From Hymenobacter glacieicola (GTDB lineage: Bacteria; Bacteroidota; Bacteroidia; Cytophagales; Hymenobacteraceae), in the NCBI RefSeq assembly GCF_014640315.1, contig NZ_BMGS01000006.1, positions 186,001-250,000 of the forward strand: a stretch of 64,000 nucleotides of DNA, given 5' to 3'. Under the pieces are notes generated by a model. That model was not told where the DNA came from. It did not search any database and was given only the letters and a program-made list of their open reading frames with translations. The translations under genes and the position numbers were made by a program. This document shows positions 16,699 to 25,692 of this stretch, piece after piece. How positions within the stretch are numbered: position 1 is the first letter of the stretch; the number at the start of each line of letters is the position of its first letter.

Positions 16699-17913
16699 TT
16701 AATGTTCTGCCCACTCAATGGAGTTGAGGTCAATACCTTCCTTGAACATCTCCCACAGGGGCGACATTTCGCGGAGCTTGGTAACGGCTTCTTTTACGTG
16801 GTTGATGGCGTAATCGACTTGCTCATCGGTCGTGAAACGGCTCAAGCCGAAGCGCAGAGAGCTGTGAGCCAAGTCGTCGCTGAGGCCCAGGGCTTTCAGC
16901 ACGTAGGAAGGCTCCAGCGAAGCTGAAGTGCAGGCAGAGCCCGAAGACACGGCCAAGTCTTTCACGCCCATCATCAGGCCTTCGCCTTCCACGTATTTAA
17001 AGGAGATGTTGGCCACGTGGGGTAGGCGGTGCTCGCGCGAGCCGTTCACGTAGCTTTCTTCCAGGGTCAGCAGCTCCCGCTCCAACCGGTCGCGCATGGT
17101 CGAGAGGCGCTGGGTATCTGCCTCCATCTCCAGCTTGCACAGTTCACAGGCTTTGCCGAGGCCCACAATACCCGGTACGTTTAGGGTGCCCGAACGCATG
17201 CCGCGCTCGTGGCCGCCGCCGTCCATCTGGGCGGTTACCTTAACGCGCGGGTTTTTACGACGTACGTACAGAGCGCCTACACCTTTAGGGCCGTACATTT
17301 TGTGGGCCGAGAAAGCCATCAGGTCGATGCCGTCAGCAATAACATCCACCGGAATTTTACCTACAGCCTGGGTTCCGTCCGTCATGAACAGGGCACCGTG
17401 CTGGTGGGCGATTCGAGCAATTTCGCGGATGGGCTGGATAGTACCGGTTTCGTTGTTGCCGTACATGATGGTCACCAGAATGGTTTCTGGCGTCATGGCA
17501 GCCTCCAACTCTTCCAGGCTAATCAGGCCTTCAGCGTTAACGGGCAGGTAGGTCACGCGGCCACCCAGCTTTTCAATGTGCTTGCAGGTGTCGAGGACAG
17601 CTTTGTGTTCAGTAGTAGCGGTAATGATGTGGTTACCCTTCTGGGAATACATCTCAAAAACGCCCTTGATGCCGAGGTTATCGGATTCAGTGGCACCCGA
17701 AGTAAAGATGATTTCTTTGGGGTCACAGTTAATCAGGCTGGCAATTTGCTCGCGGGCATAGTCCACGGCCTCCTCGGCGGCCCAGCCGAAGGGGTGGTTG
17801 CGCGAGGCAGCGTTGCCGAATACCTCGGTCAGGTACGGCATCATCGCCTCCAGAACGCGGGGGTCCAGGGGCGTAGTAGCGTTGTTGTCGAGGTAAATAG
17901 GTAGCTTGAGCAT
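16699..17913 (-). CDS. iscS: Cysteine desulfurase IscS
   Basis: PLP enzyme that takes sulfur from cysteine for Fe-S clusters and thio-modified tRNA. 404 residues, as in E. coli. Visible are [12 protein letters not shown] at the N-terminus, the PLP-stacking His in TTEHKAV, the Schiff-base Lys in [11 protein letters not shown] and the persulfide Cys on the mobile loop in [15 protein letters not shown]. The C-terminal tail ends in EWAEH, likely part of the IscU contact. First gene of the isc operon. No IscR or Rrf2 gene is adjacent. Confidence 0.97.
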   Translation of the reverse strand: MLKLPIYLDNNATTPLDPRVLEAMMPYLTEVFGNAASRNHPFGWAAEEAVDYAREQIASLINCDPKEIIFTSGATESDNLGIKGVFEMYSQKGNHIITATTEHKAVLDTCKHIEKLGGRVTYLPVNAEGLISLEELEAAMTPETILVTIMYGNNETGTIQPIREIARIAHQHGALFMTDGTQAVGKIPVDVIADGIDLMAFSAHKMYGPKGVGALYVRRKNPRVKVTAQMDGGGHERGMRSGTLNVPGIVGLGKACELCKLEMEADTQRLSTMRDRLERELLTLEESYVNGSREHRLPHVANISFKYVEGEGLMMGVKDLAVSSGSACTSASLEPSYVLKALGLSDDLAHSSLRFGLSRFTTDEQVDYAINHVKEAVTKLREMSPLWEMFKEGIDLNSIEWAEH

Positions 17914-18004
17914 GGCTCGGGGGTCTGGTTTCAGCGGAGAATCATTCGCAGGTAGAACACAAAAACCACAGAACAGGTTTTACTTTCTTCCCACATTTGC
18001 AGTG

Positions 18005-18012
18005 CAAAAGTA
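18005..18012 (-). promoter_or_regulatory. -7 element candidate for the isc operon
   Basis: TACTTTTG on the minus strand fits TAnnTTTG and would start transcription about 85 nt before iscS. No TTG lies at the proper -33 distance, so this is tentative. Confidence 0.45.
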
Positions 18013-18066
18013 GAACAAATCCAAAGAAGCCGCGCTATGCGGCTACCCCGCATTTTCGACCAACCT

Positions 18067-18468
18067 ATGCTCACCAACCTCGAACATCTCGGCCTTGCCG
18101 TTAAAAACCTGGAAGCGGCCACCGCCTTGTATACTGCTCTGTTAGGACAGGAGCCCTATAAGCGTGAGCATGTGCCCTCCGAAGCCGTAGATACCGTGTT
18201 TTTCCAAGTTGGGGGCTCCAAAATTGAGCTGCTAGCCGGCACCTCACCCGAGAGTGCCATCACGCGGTATCTGGAGAAGAAGCCGGAGGGAATTCACCAT
18301 GTCGCTTTCGAGGTAGACGACATTCGGGCTGAGATGGCGCGGCTACGGGCCGAAGGATTTGTGTTGCTGAATGAGGAGCCCAAGCCCGGCGCCGATAACA
18401 AGCTGGTGTGTTTCGTGCATCCTAAATCGGCGGGCGGCGTGCTGGTAGAGCTGTGCCAAAGCATGTAA
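18067..18468 (+). CDS. mce: Methylmalonyl-CoA epimerase
   Basis: Converts (S)- and (R)-methylmalonyl-CoA in the propionyl-CoA/succinyl-CoA route. This is a VOC-fold protein of 133 residues with the metal ligands in the right places: His in LEHLGLAVKNLEAA, His in IHHVAFEVDDI and Glu in GVLVELCQS. ATG 18067 (MLTNLEHLG) matches family N-termini; the ATG at 18037 adds ten residues with no counterpart. Divergent from iscS. Confidence 0.92.
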   Translation: MLTNLEHLGLAVKNLEAATALYTALLGQEPYKREHVPSEAVDTVFFQVGGSKIELLAGTSPESAITRYLEKKPEGIHHVAFEVDDIRAEMARLRAEGFVLLNEEPKPGADNKLVCFVHPKSAGGVLVELCQSM

Positions 18469-18552
18469 CAAGGTCTCGGATAACGCTCCGACGTAGATAG
18501 CCGAATACCAGTCAAGAGACCATTCAAGCTTTCATCCCTCCAAAACTCCTAT

Positions 18553-19134
18553 ATGAGTACCAAATTCTTTCGTGAGGAAGTTGACGCCGCCGTGGATGCG
18601 CTGCTGATGCAACAGGTGATTCTCTACCCCACGGATACCGTGTGGGGCCTGGGCTGCGACGCCGAGTTGCCGCGCGCCGTGGACCAGATCTACAAGCTGA
18701 AGAACCGACCCGCGGAGAAGGCCTGCATCGTGCTGGTTGCGGATGCGGAAATGTTTGCCCGTTACGCCGCCGTAGTGCCCCCCAACCTGCCGGAGCTGCT
18801 GGCGGCCCAAGAGCGGCCCACTACCTACGTGGTGCCCGGCAGCCGCCATTTGGCCCCCAACCTGCTGGCTCCCGATGGCACTATCGGGCTTCGGGTTGTG
18901 CTGGCGGATGAGTTCTGTCAGAAAATAGTGCGGCGCCTGGGGCACGGGATTGTGTCAACCTCGGCCAACCGGAGTGGGGAGCCCACGCCGGCTGTGTTTG
19001 CCGAAATTGATCCGGCCCTGGTACGTCAGGTGGATTATGTAGCGCACTGGCGGCAGGATGACCAGAGCCGCGCCTCTCCCTCGCGGGTAGTTCGGGTAGG
19101 GCCCGAAGGCCAGTTGGAGGTGTTGCGAGATTAG
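18553..19134 (+). CDS. tsaC: L-threonylcarbamoyladenylate synthase (TsaC/YrdC/Sua5 family)
   Basis: Makes threonylcarbamoyl-AMP for the t6A modification of ANN-decoding tRNAs. 193 residues covering one YrdC domain: YPTDTVWGLGCDA, the basic K-N-R in YKLKNRPAEKA, and STSANRSGEPTP. The extra Sua5 domain is absent. It is followed 63 bp later by the CCA-adding enzyme, another tRNA maturation gene, though that gene seems to have its own promoter. Confidence 0.9.
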   Translation: MSTKFFREEVDAAVDALLMQQVILYPTDTVWGLGCDAELPRAVDQIYKLKNRPAEKACIVLVADAEMFARYAAVVPPNLPELLAAQERPTTYVVPGSRHLAPNLLAPDGTIGLRVVLADEFCQKIVRRLGHGIVSTSANRSGEPTPAVFAEIDPALVRQVDYVAHWRQDDQSRASPSRVVRVGPEGQLEVLRD

Positions 19135-19170
19135 GCTACTCCATCGTGTGCCTTGCAAAAGCCGAGACCG

Positions 19171-19178
19171 TACCTTTG
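19171..19178 (+). promoter_or_regulatory. -7 element of the CCA-adding enzyme gene
   Basis: TACCTTTG is an exact TAnnTTTG match 19 nt before the ATG at 19198. An upstream TTG (19153-19155) is only 15 nt away, shorter than usual. Confidence 0.5.
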
Positions 19179-19197
19179 CCCCTCAACGTACTCTTGC

Positions 19198-20616
19198 ATG
19201 AACCAGCCGCACTTACCCGCTCTTCCGTTGTTTGAAACCATAGCCGAAGCTGCCGGCGAACTGGGCTACCCCGCCTACGTGATTGGGGGCTACGTCCGGG
19301 ATTTGGCCTTGGGGCGGGAAAGCAAAGACGTGGACGTGGTGTGCGTGGGCGACGGAATTCAGTTGGCCCAGACCGTAGGGCGCAAGCTGCCAGGCCGCCC
19401 GCGCGTGACGGTGTTCAAGAATTTTGGGACGGCCATGCTGCCTACCCCCGAAATAGAGGTAGAGTTTGTGGGGGCCCGCAAGGAAAGCTACCGGGCCGAC
19501 AGCCGGAAGCCCGACGTAGAAGCTGGTACCCTGGAGGAAGACCTGGCCCGCCGCGACTTCACCATCAATGCCCTGGGATTAAGTTTGAACCCCACCGACT
19601 TTGGGGCCCTGGTGGACCGCTACGACGGCATGGGCGACCTGCAACGCAAGCTGATCCGCACGCCCCTGGACCCCGATGTAACGTTTTCCGATGATCCGCT
19701 GCGGATGTTGCGCGCCATTCGGTTTGCCACCCAGCTGAACTTCGACATCGAGCCCGATACGTTTGACGCCCTGGCCCGCAACAAGGAGCGCATCAAGATT
19801 ATTTCGCAGGAGCGCATTACCACGGAGCTCAACAAAATCATCATGGCCCCGAAGCCCAGCTACGGCTTCAAGCTGCTGTTCCAATGCGGGCTGCTGCACC
19901 TCATTTTTCCGAAAATGGCCCAGCTCTACGGCGTGGAGAAAGTAGGCCAGCACGCGCACAAAGACAACTTCTACCATACCCTGCAGGTGCTCGACAACGT
20001 GGTGGCGGCCGGCGGCGACCTGTGGCTGCGCTGGGCGGCCATCCTGCATGACATTGCCAAGCCGGCTACCAAACGCTACGACAAGCGCGTGGGCTGGACC
20101 TTTCACGGGCACGAGGACAAGGGCGCGCGCTGGGTGCCCGGCATCTTCACCGACTTAAAGCTGCCCCTGGGCGAAGAAATGCGCCAGGTGCAAAAGTTGG
20201 TGCGCCTGCATCTGCGGCCCATTGCTTTGGTAAAGGAGATTGTGACCGACTCGGCGGTGCGCCGGTTGCTGTTTGAAGCCGGCGACGACATCGACCGGCT
20301 GATGCTGCTCTGCCGGGCCGATATCACCAGCAAAGACCACCAGCGCGTGGCGCGCTACCTGCGCAACTTCGACGTGGTGGAGCAGAAGCTCAAGGAGGTG
20401 GAGGAGAAAGACCACCTGCGTAACTTCAAGCCCGTCATAACCGGCGAAATCATCATGGAAACCTTTAGCCTGCGGCCTTCCCGGGAGGTAGGCGAGTTGA
20501 AGGAAGCCGTGCTGGAAGCAATTCTCGACGGTAAAATCCGCAATGAGTACGAGGAAGCCTTCCCCTTTTTATTGGCACTAGGCCAGCAGAAAGGCCTTGA
20601 GGCAGTGAAGCCGTGA
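19198..20616 (+). CDS. cca: CCA tRNA nucleotidyltransferase with HD domain
   Basis: Adds or repairs the 3' CCA of tRNAs. 472 residues. The class II nucleotidyltransferase head is clear: GGYVRDLALGRESKDVDVV holds the G-G-x-V-R-D and D-x-D metal-binding motifs, and RRDFTINALGLSL and DDPLRMLRAIRFATQL follow. From about residue 260 there is an HD phosphohydrolase domain (HKDNFYHTLQVLDNV, ILHDIAKP), usual in Bacteroidota members. ATG 19198 is used; the upstream in-frame codon at 19153 lies before the promoter element. Confidence 0.94.
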   Translation: MNQPHLPALPLFETIAEAAGELGYPAYVIGGYVRDLALGRESKDVDVVCVGDGIQLAQTVGRKLPGRPRVTVFKNFGTAMLPTPEIEVEFVGARKESYRADSRKPDVEAGTLEEDLARRDFTINALGLSLNPTDFGALVDRYDGMGDLQRKLIRTPLDPDVTFSDDPLRMLRAIRFATQLNFDIEPDTFDALARNKERIKIISQERITTELNKIIMAPKPSYGFKLLFQCGLLHLIFPKMAQLYGVEKVGQHAHKDNFYHTLQVLDNVVAAGGDLWLRWAAILHDIAKPATKRYDKRVGWTFHGHEDKGARWVPGIFTDLKLPLGEEMRQVQKLVRLHLRPIALVKEIVTDSAVRRLLFEAGDDIDRLMLLCRADITSKDHQRVARYLRNFDVVEQKLKEVEEKDHLRNFKPVITGEIIMETFSLRPSREVGELKEAVLEAILDGKIRNEYEEAFPFLLALGQQKGLEAVKP

Positions 20617-20650
20617 GGTGGTGAGTTTGCGAAGTTGTATGCTGGCGAGA

Positions 20651-20788
20651 AAGGCCCGACGAAGCCATTCTCGCGCTCTTTTGTGATAGGCCAGACAAGT
20701 ACTAAGCCCTTGACGTATGGTAGCGTCAAGGGCTTAGTACTTGTCTGGGGTAGTTCGTTGACTAGGACGAGTGGCATGGTCGGGCCTT
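20651..20788. repeat. Palindromic repeat, copy A
   Basis: A perfect 25-bp inverted repeat (20691-20715 with 20724-20748, loop of 8 nt) lies inside a larger, partly decayed palindrome. The outer arms 20651-20660 and 20779-20788 pair exactly and share the same centre, and the DNA between outer and inner arms pairs only in part. The inner core GACAAGTA..AAGCCCTTGACG is shared with copy B at 41108-41229, with the loop in the opposite orientation. It lies downstream of the CCA-adding enzyme. Confidence 0.8.
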
Positions 20789-20834
20789 CTTGCCTGCGCC
20801 CAAATTCACTTCGTCACTGCTTTATTAAACGAGT

Positions 20835-20887
20835 GAAGGAAGCCGGACCTTCCTGTTGCAGCAGGGGGGTAGGTCACGGCTTCCTTC
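20835..20887. repeat. Interrupted 11-bp inverted repeat
   Basis: GAAGGAAGCCG (20835-20845) pairs with CGGCTTCCTTC (20877-20887). Between them CCTGTTGCAGCAGG is itself nearly palindromic. It may be a terminator for the convergent PspC-GIN gene or a remnant of another repeat. Confidence 0.5.
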
Positions 20888-21115
20888 GGGTCTCACCTTT
20901 CACTCACTCAAGATAGACCCTTGTATGCGTCGCGCGGATAAGGCGATAGATGCAAGGAGTGGCCACATGGTTGCCTGAAACGGCTTCGGGCAAGAGCAGC
21001 AGTATATGTTTTTGAGGTATAAAACGGAGTAGGGTAAGGAGGGTTACAGCCAGTCAGCGAAACGGGCTGCACGCTTAACCAGGTCGTAATTAGCGGTATT
21101 AAGGCAGGAAAGCGG

Positions 21116-23743
21116 CTAGTCGATGGCTCGGATGGTAGCGGCCCCAATGGCTTCCCGGCGCACATTGCCGGGCTTGCCGCTATACTCAATAAGGCTGGCG
21201 CCAACGGCATTTGCCTCTAGCTCCTTCGTAACCTGCACCCGCACCTTGCTGGCCCCAATAGCGCTGATTTCGGCCCGCTGGGTGGTGAAATCGCCGGCGG
21301 CTACTTCACAGGCGCCAGTGCCTTCTACCTGCAAGCTGTTGGCGCTGCCTTCCAGGGCGGCCTGGCAACCGCCGGCCAGCTCCATGCGCAGCTCTTGCAA
21401 ATTTCCTTGCAGGCGCAGCTGGCTGCCACCGGCCTGTTGCACGCGCAGGTTGCCGGAGTTGAAGCCGTTCACCTGGGCCCGGGTGCCGCCCACTAGGCTC
21501 AGCTCATTGAGCTCGGGCAGTTCAATGGTCAGCAGCACTTCCTCCGTGGAGCCGCGGCGCGAGTCGAACAAGTCGCGGTTGCGGGGGCTGATGGTCAGTT
21601 CCTGGCCGTCGCGCTCAACCTTGATGTCGCGCAGGGCGCGGCCGCCGCCAGCGGCCTGCACGCTGTAGCCGCTGCCCTGCCGCACCATAACCCGGTAAGG
21701 GCCCACAACGCTCACGTGGTCGAAATCCGTTTCGTTGAAGCGCTGCCGCTCCGAGCCGTAGGAGTTTTCATCCGTGCTGAAGGCTTCCACGCCGCCGAAG
21801 CTCAGGTTAAGGTCGGCGTCGTCGCGGCCTTCCTCGTAGTCGTCTTGGTTTTCGCCTTCCTCATCCTCGTTGGCATTGGCGTTTCCGCGCAGGTCGGCTT
21901 CGGTGCAGTTCACGCACTCCACCTTATTACCCTTCATCCGGAACAAGAACTTTTCGGGGTGGTAGGGTGCCTGCTCCTGCACATAATCCTCGTTGTTAAG
22001 CCAATTGGCAAATTCCTCGGTCATGCGGAACGTTCGGCCCTGGGGTACCAGCAGACGCAGGCGCATTTCCTGGTCGCGGTAGCGGGCGTTGGGCTGGTAC
22101 GTGAAGTGGTCATCCACGCTCAGGGTAGAGTCGTTGAGCACCCGAAGCGTATGCAACGTGGAGGTGGCGGCCGTACGGCGGGCCAGCGAATCGGTAGCGC
22201 CTTTGGCTGAAATGATGCGCTCTAGTCGTAGCACCTGGCCGCTGTCGATGCCCACAATATCCAGGTCTACCCATTCGTCATTCTCGAGCTGGCGGCGTTC
22301 CAGCACCAGCGACGAGCGGGTCAGGCCGTTGAGCGGCACGGTTTGGGTGATTTCCTCCTGGCGCTGAAACTCACGGGCCAAGCGGGTACCCGCCACCGAG
22401 CTGCCCACCACGCCCAGCAGCCACAAACCCAGCAAGCTAAGCGAAGCAGTGCGGTTCAGAATGGTGCGCCGCAGCAGTAGCCCCAGGCCCGAAAGCAGCA
22501 GGGCCAGCGCCGGAATGGCCGTGAGCAGGTAGAAGCTCAGCACTGCCAGCGGCGAAATATCATTGAAAAGAACAAAAGGCTGGAACGGACCGAAGTCAAG
22601 GTTGTCAGAGGCCGAAATGATGCCCAGACCCACGCCCATCATGATGGTGCTGGCCAGCAGCCACCCAAAGCCCGTGAGCACCAGAATGCCCCCGGCTATT
22701 ACCCGAATAATGGAACCCAGGGAGTTAATCAGCGGGCTGATGTTGGTAAAGAAGTTCTCCAGAAAAGTGCCCACGGGCCGGTTGTTCACGGGCGTGGTTC
22801 CTTCCTCAAAAGGGCTGTTGCGCAGGTTATTGTCCAGGGCCGACAGGGTTACGGCGTCGCCGCGCATGCGGAGCTTGTCGGAGGCGGTTTTCGCCTCCGG
22901 CAAGAGAATCCACAGAATAATATAGAGGGGTAGCGCAAAACCGCCGGCAAACAGCCCGACGATAAACAGAATCCGAATCAGCACCACATCCACCCGGAAG
23001 TAAGCGGCCAGCCCGGAGGATACCCCGCCAATTTTGCCCGTATCCGTGTCGCGGTACAGCTTTTTAAAGATGGGGTCCTCGTTGGTGGGCGTGCCATCGA
23101 AACGGGTAGGCAGCACCACCCATAGAATAAGGTAGGTCAGCAGGGATATTACCGGCAGCTTCTCGCCAAACTCCTCCATCGGCGTGTCGTCCAGCAGAAT
23201 TGGAAACACGATGAGCAGCAGCAGGAAGGCCAGCCGAATCCAGAGCGGATTGATGACGAAGTACCGGGCCAGGCCGGCGGCTACCCCCGCAATCTTGCGG
23301 TTGGCCATGTCGCGGTAGAGGCGTTTGGTGCCTTCTTCCTCGGTGGCGGCGGCAGTGGCGGCCGTGCTGCCTGGGCCGGCCGAGTAGCCAGCGGCGGGGC
23401 GGGGGCCGGTATAGGTGCCCTGGGCCGAGCCCGTGGCCACGGCTTCGGCCAGGATTTCTTCGTCGTCCTCGGCCTCGTCGGCGGTCTGGAAGTCACTTAC
23501 GCGGCCCATTTTGGCGGTCATGGCCTCCACGTCTTCCAGCGTAATGACCTGCTTGAGGCCCGAGAGGCGGGCGGCGAACAGCTCGGCAATGCGGCTTTCG
23601 ATATCGGCCACGATTTCCTCGTGACCCCGGTAGCCGCTGAAGTGGGCTTTCACTTCCGCCAGGTAGCGGCTGAGCACGTCGTAGCCATCTTCCTCAATGT
23701 GGAAGATCATGCCCTGAAGGTTGATGCTGATATTCTTTTTCAT
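21116..23743 (-). CDS. PspC-domain and GIN-domain membrane protein
   Basis: 875 residues in three parts. Residues 1-85 form a soluble head (MKKNISINLQGMIFHIEED). Two PspC domains follow at about 140-213 and 227-283, with repeated motifs KRLYRDMANRKIAGVAAGLA and KKLYRDTDTGKIGGVSSGLA, each with a helix and an ILW..LP end. More helices lie at about 335-460. A long extracytoplasmic part ends in a DUF2807/GIN beta-helix (about 690-870). PspC in Proteobacteria senses envelope stress; Bacteroidota proteins of this build lie next to a PadR gene, as here. ATG 23743 is preferred to 23764. Envelope stress sensing is inference. Confidence 0.88.
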   Translation of the reverse strand: MKKNISINLQGMIFHIEEDGYDVLSRYLAEVKAHFSGYRGHEEIVADIESRIAELFAARLSGLKQVITLEDVEAMTAKMGRVSDFQTADEAEDDEEILAEAVATGSAQGTYTGPRPAAGYSAGPGSTAATAAATEEEGTKRLYRDMANRKIAGVAAGLARYFVINPLWIRLAFLLLLIVFPILLDDTPMEEFGEKLPVISLLTYLILWVVLPTRFDGTPTNEDPIFKKLYRDTDTGKIGGVSSGLAAYFRVDVVLIRILFIVGLFAGGFALPLYIILWILLPEAKTASDKLRMRGDAVTLSALDNNLRNSPFEEGTTPVNNRPVGTFLENFFTNISPLINSLGSIIRVIAGGILVLTGFGWLLASTIMMGVGLGIISASDNLDFGPFQPFVLFNDISPLAVLSFYLLTAIPALALLLSGLGLLLRRTILNRTASLSLLGLWLLGVVGSSVAGTRLAREFQRQEEITQTVPLNGLTRSSLVLERRQLENDEWVDLDIVGIDSGQVLRLERIISAKGATDSLARRTAATSTLHTLRVLNDSTLSVDDHFTYQPNARYRDQEMRLRLLVPQGRTFRMTEEFANWLNNEDYVQEQAPYHPEKFLFRMKGNKVECVNCTEADLRGNANANEDEEGENQDDYEEGRDDADLNLSFGGVEAFSTDENSYGSERQRFNETDFDHVSVVGPYRVMVRQGSGYSVQAAGGGRALRDIKVERDGQELTISPRNRDLFDSRRGSTEEVLLTIELPELNELSLVGGTRAQVNGFNSGNLRVQQAGGSQLRLQGNLQELRMELAGGCQAALEGSANSLQVEGTGACEVAAGDFTTQRAEISAIGASKVRVQVTKELEANAVGASLIEYSGKPGNVRREAIGAATIRAID

Positions 23744-23794
23744 CTCAGTGCTGCAACAATTCAAGAATAACTGGAAGGTGAGCGGGCGGGCTGG

Positions 23795-24163
23795 TTAACG
23801 CAGCGGTTCCGCAGGCAGGGCGCTGCCATTGGCGTGGGGCTTCTGGCGAATGATGCGGATAGAGTCCTGGACTTCTTCCCAGGTCAGGCGCAGCTGGTGC
23901 AGAAACTCCTGGCCGGCTTGGGTGAGGGTGTAATACTTGCGGGGAGGGCCACTGGTGGATTCTTTCCAGGTGTAGTCCAGCAGGCCCGCGTTTTTGAGGC
24001 GCGTCAGTAGCGGGTAGAGCGTGCCTTCCACCACAATCATGCGGGCGGAAGTAAGCTCTTCGAGCATGTCAGACGCATAAACCTCCCCGCGGGCAATGAT
24101 TTCCAGGATGCAGAACTCCAGGATGCCCTTCCGCATCTGCACTTGGGTGTTCTCGACTTTCAT
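23795..24163 (-). CDS. PadR-family transcriptional regulator
   Basis: 122 residues with the PadR winged helix: MRKGILEFCILEIIARGEVYASDMLEELTSARMIVVEGTLYPLLTRLKNAGLLDY, then the wing TSGPPRKYYTLTQAGQEFL. It ends 51 bp before the PspC-GIN gene on the same strand, so they form an operon. Three TA(T/G)GTAA motifs overlap its own promoter, implying autoregulation. The signal it senses is unknown. Confidence 0.93.
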   Translation of the reverse strand: MKVENTQVQMRKGILEFCILEIIARGEVYASDMLEELTSARMIVVEGTLYPLLTRLKNAGLLDYTWKESTSGPPRKYYTLTQAGQEFLHQLRLTWEEVQDSIRIIRQKPHANGSALPAEPLR

Positions 24164-24194
24164 GGGCTGAGGCAGATATCGGTGAAGAATGAGT

Positions 24195-24237
24195 CAAAGA
24201 TATGTAAAGGTACTATGTAACACAAGGTACTAGGTAA
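24195..24237 (-). promoter_or_regulatory. PadR operon promoter with repeated operator-like motifs
   Basis: On the minus strand TTG (24225-24223), 20 nt, TATCTTTG (24202-24195) is a textbook Bacteroidota promoter. On the plus strand the heptamer TA(T/G)GTAA occurs three times (24201-24207, 24214-24220, 24231-24237), and AGGTACTA(T/G)GTA occurs twice (24208-24219, 24225-24236). The copies cover the -33 box and the spacer, the position expected for a repressor site. The rest of the gap to 24512 shows TATCTTGCGTT at 24456-24466 before the next gene. Confidence 0.65.
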
Positions 24238-24512
24238 AAATAATTTTAGTTGCCTTTCGACGGCGAAATCTGACCAGATAAAAAGGGGTTGACTACCCCG
24301 CGCAAGCAGCCGGCCGAGGTTGTTTTGTCCCGGTAAGGGTAGGGAAGGCGCCGCAATAGGCCCTTGGATAGGTCTGGAGGGATGCGGGCAGCAGGTTTAC
24401 CTGCTGAAAATCAGTGTTAACCGAGAAGTACAATCCAGCTCGCACTATTAATGAGTATCTTGCGTTGCTGCCGCGTTACCCTTTTGTTCGATACTATCTG
24501 GTTTACTTCTCT

Positions 24513-25610
24513 ATGCCGCACTTCTTCCGTTGTACTTCGCTGGTGCTGGGCATTGGGTTGAGCGTGGGGGCCTTGGCCCCGGCTCTGGCCCAAACCAAAA
24601 CGCCCAAATACAGCAATGAATTTTTGAACATTGGGGTTGGAGGCCGGGCCCTGGGCATGGGCAAAGTGCAGGTCAGTCTGGCCGATGATGCCACGGCTGG
24701 TTACTGGAACCCCGCCGGGCTGGCCAGCCAGAAAACCAAGTACGATGCCGTGCTTATGCACTCCGAGCTGTTTTCGGGCATTGTAAAGAACGACTACGCT
24801 GCCTTTTCCATGGCCCTCGACGATAAAAGTGCCATTGGGGCCAGCTTTATCCGGTTGGGCGTGGATGACATTGCCGATACCCGGGCGCTGGTCAACGAAT
24901 ACGGCTACATCAACTACGACAACATCCGCTACTTTTCCGTGGCCGACTACGCCGTGCTGCTGTCGTACGCCCGCAAAATCGGGAGCGTGGAAGGTCTGCA
25001 GGTGGGGGCCAATGCCAAGGTAGTGTACCGCAACATCGGCAGCTTTGCCAACGCCATCGGGTTTGGCCTGGATGCCGGCGCCCAGTACCAGCGCAACAAC
25101 TGGCGCCTGGCCCTCATGGCCCGCGACATTACTACTACCTACAATGCGTGGTCGATTAACTCGGAGGAGTACGAAGGCTACGCCGTTGAAACGGACGCCA
25201 TTCCGAAAAACAGCACCGAAATTACCCTGCCCACGTTTGTGCTCGGCGTTGGGCGCACGGTAAAGCTACCAAGCGAGTTTACCGCCACGGCTGCCGTGGA
25301 TCTGGAGCTGACCACGGATGGGCAGCGCAATACGCTCGTTTCGTCGAAAGTAGTGAGCCTGGATCCGCGGGCCGGCCTGGAGCTGGGCTACAAGCAACTG
25401 GTGTATCTGCGTGGCGGCGTGGGCAACATTCAACAGATCCAGTCCTTTACCGGTCAGGAAGAGTGGAAGATGCAGCCCAGCCTGGGCGTGGGACTGGCCC
25501 TGAGCGGCCTGCGCCTGGATATGGCCCTCTCGCGCCTGGCGGTCGAGAAGCTGGGGCAACAGTCGCAGCCTACCTCCATTATCGTTTCGCTGGGCTACGG
25601 CATTAAATAA
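24513..25610 (+). CDS. porV: PorV/PorQ-family outer-membrane protein (T9SS)
   Basis: 365 residues with a signal peptide (MPHFFRCTSLVLGIGLSVGA...LAQ) and a FadL-like beta-barrel. The signature FLNIGVGGRALGMGKVQVSLADDATAGYWNPAGLA is typical of PorV/PorQ, which shuttle T9SS cargo to the attachment complex. It is followed 82 bp later by a PorU-like protease, matching the PorU-PorV neighbourhood seen in Porphyromonas. The 33 codons upstream of ATG 24513 are read as non-coding. PorV and PorQ cannot be told apart with certainty here; porV is used because of the partner gene. Confidence 0.82.
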   Translation: MPHFFRCTSLVLGIGLSVGALAPALAQTKTPKYSNEFLNIGVGGRALGMGKVQVSLADDATAGYWNPAGLASQKTKYDAVLMHSELFSGIVKNDYAAFSMALDDKSAIGASFIRLGVDDIADTRALVNEYGYINYDNIRYFSVADYAVLLSYARKIGSVEGLQVGANAKVVYRNIGSFANAIGFGLDAGAQYQRNNWRLALMARDITTTYNAWSINSEEYEGYAVETDAIPKNSTEITLPTFVLGVGRTVKLPSEFTATAAVDLELTTDGQRNTLVSSKVVSLDPRAGLELGYKQLVYLRGGVGNIQQIQSFTGQEEWKMQPSLGVGLALSGLRLDMALSRLAVEKLGQQSQPTSIIVSLGYGIK

Positions 25611-25692
25611 GCAGTATTCCCGGCGGCGGTAGCCTGGCATATAGCCTCCCGGAAACCTATCTGATTACGTAGAAATACTAATTGTCTTGCAT

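Larger units (their letters stand above)
20617..21115. other. Gene-free convergent region with palindromic repeats
   Basis: 499 bp between the CCA-adding enzyme and the PspC-GIN gene. The first 270 bp hold the palindromic element at 20651-20788 and the hairpin at 20835-20887. I see no gene or clear motif in 20920-21115. Confidence 0.7.

Noticed and set aside
19579..20112. 177-codon minus-strand frame inside the CCA-adding enzyme gene
   Set aside because: Antisense to an intact, motif-bearing gene.
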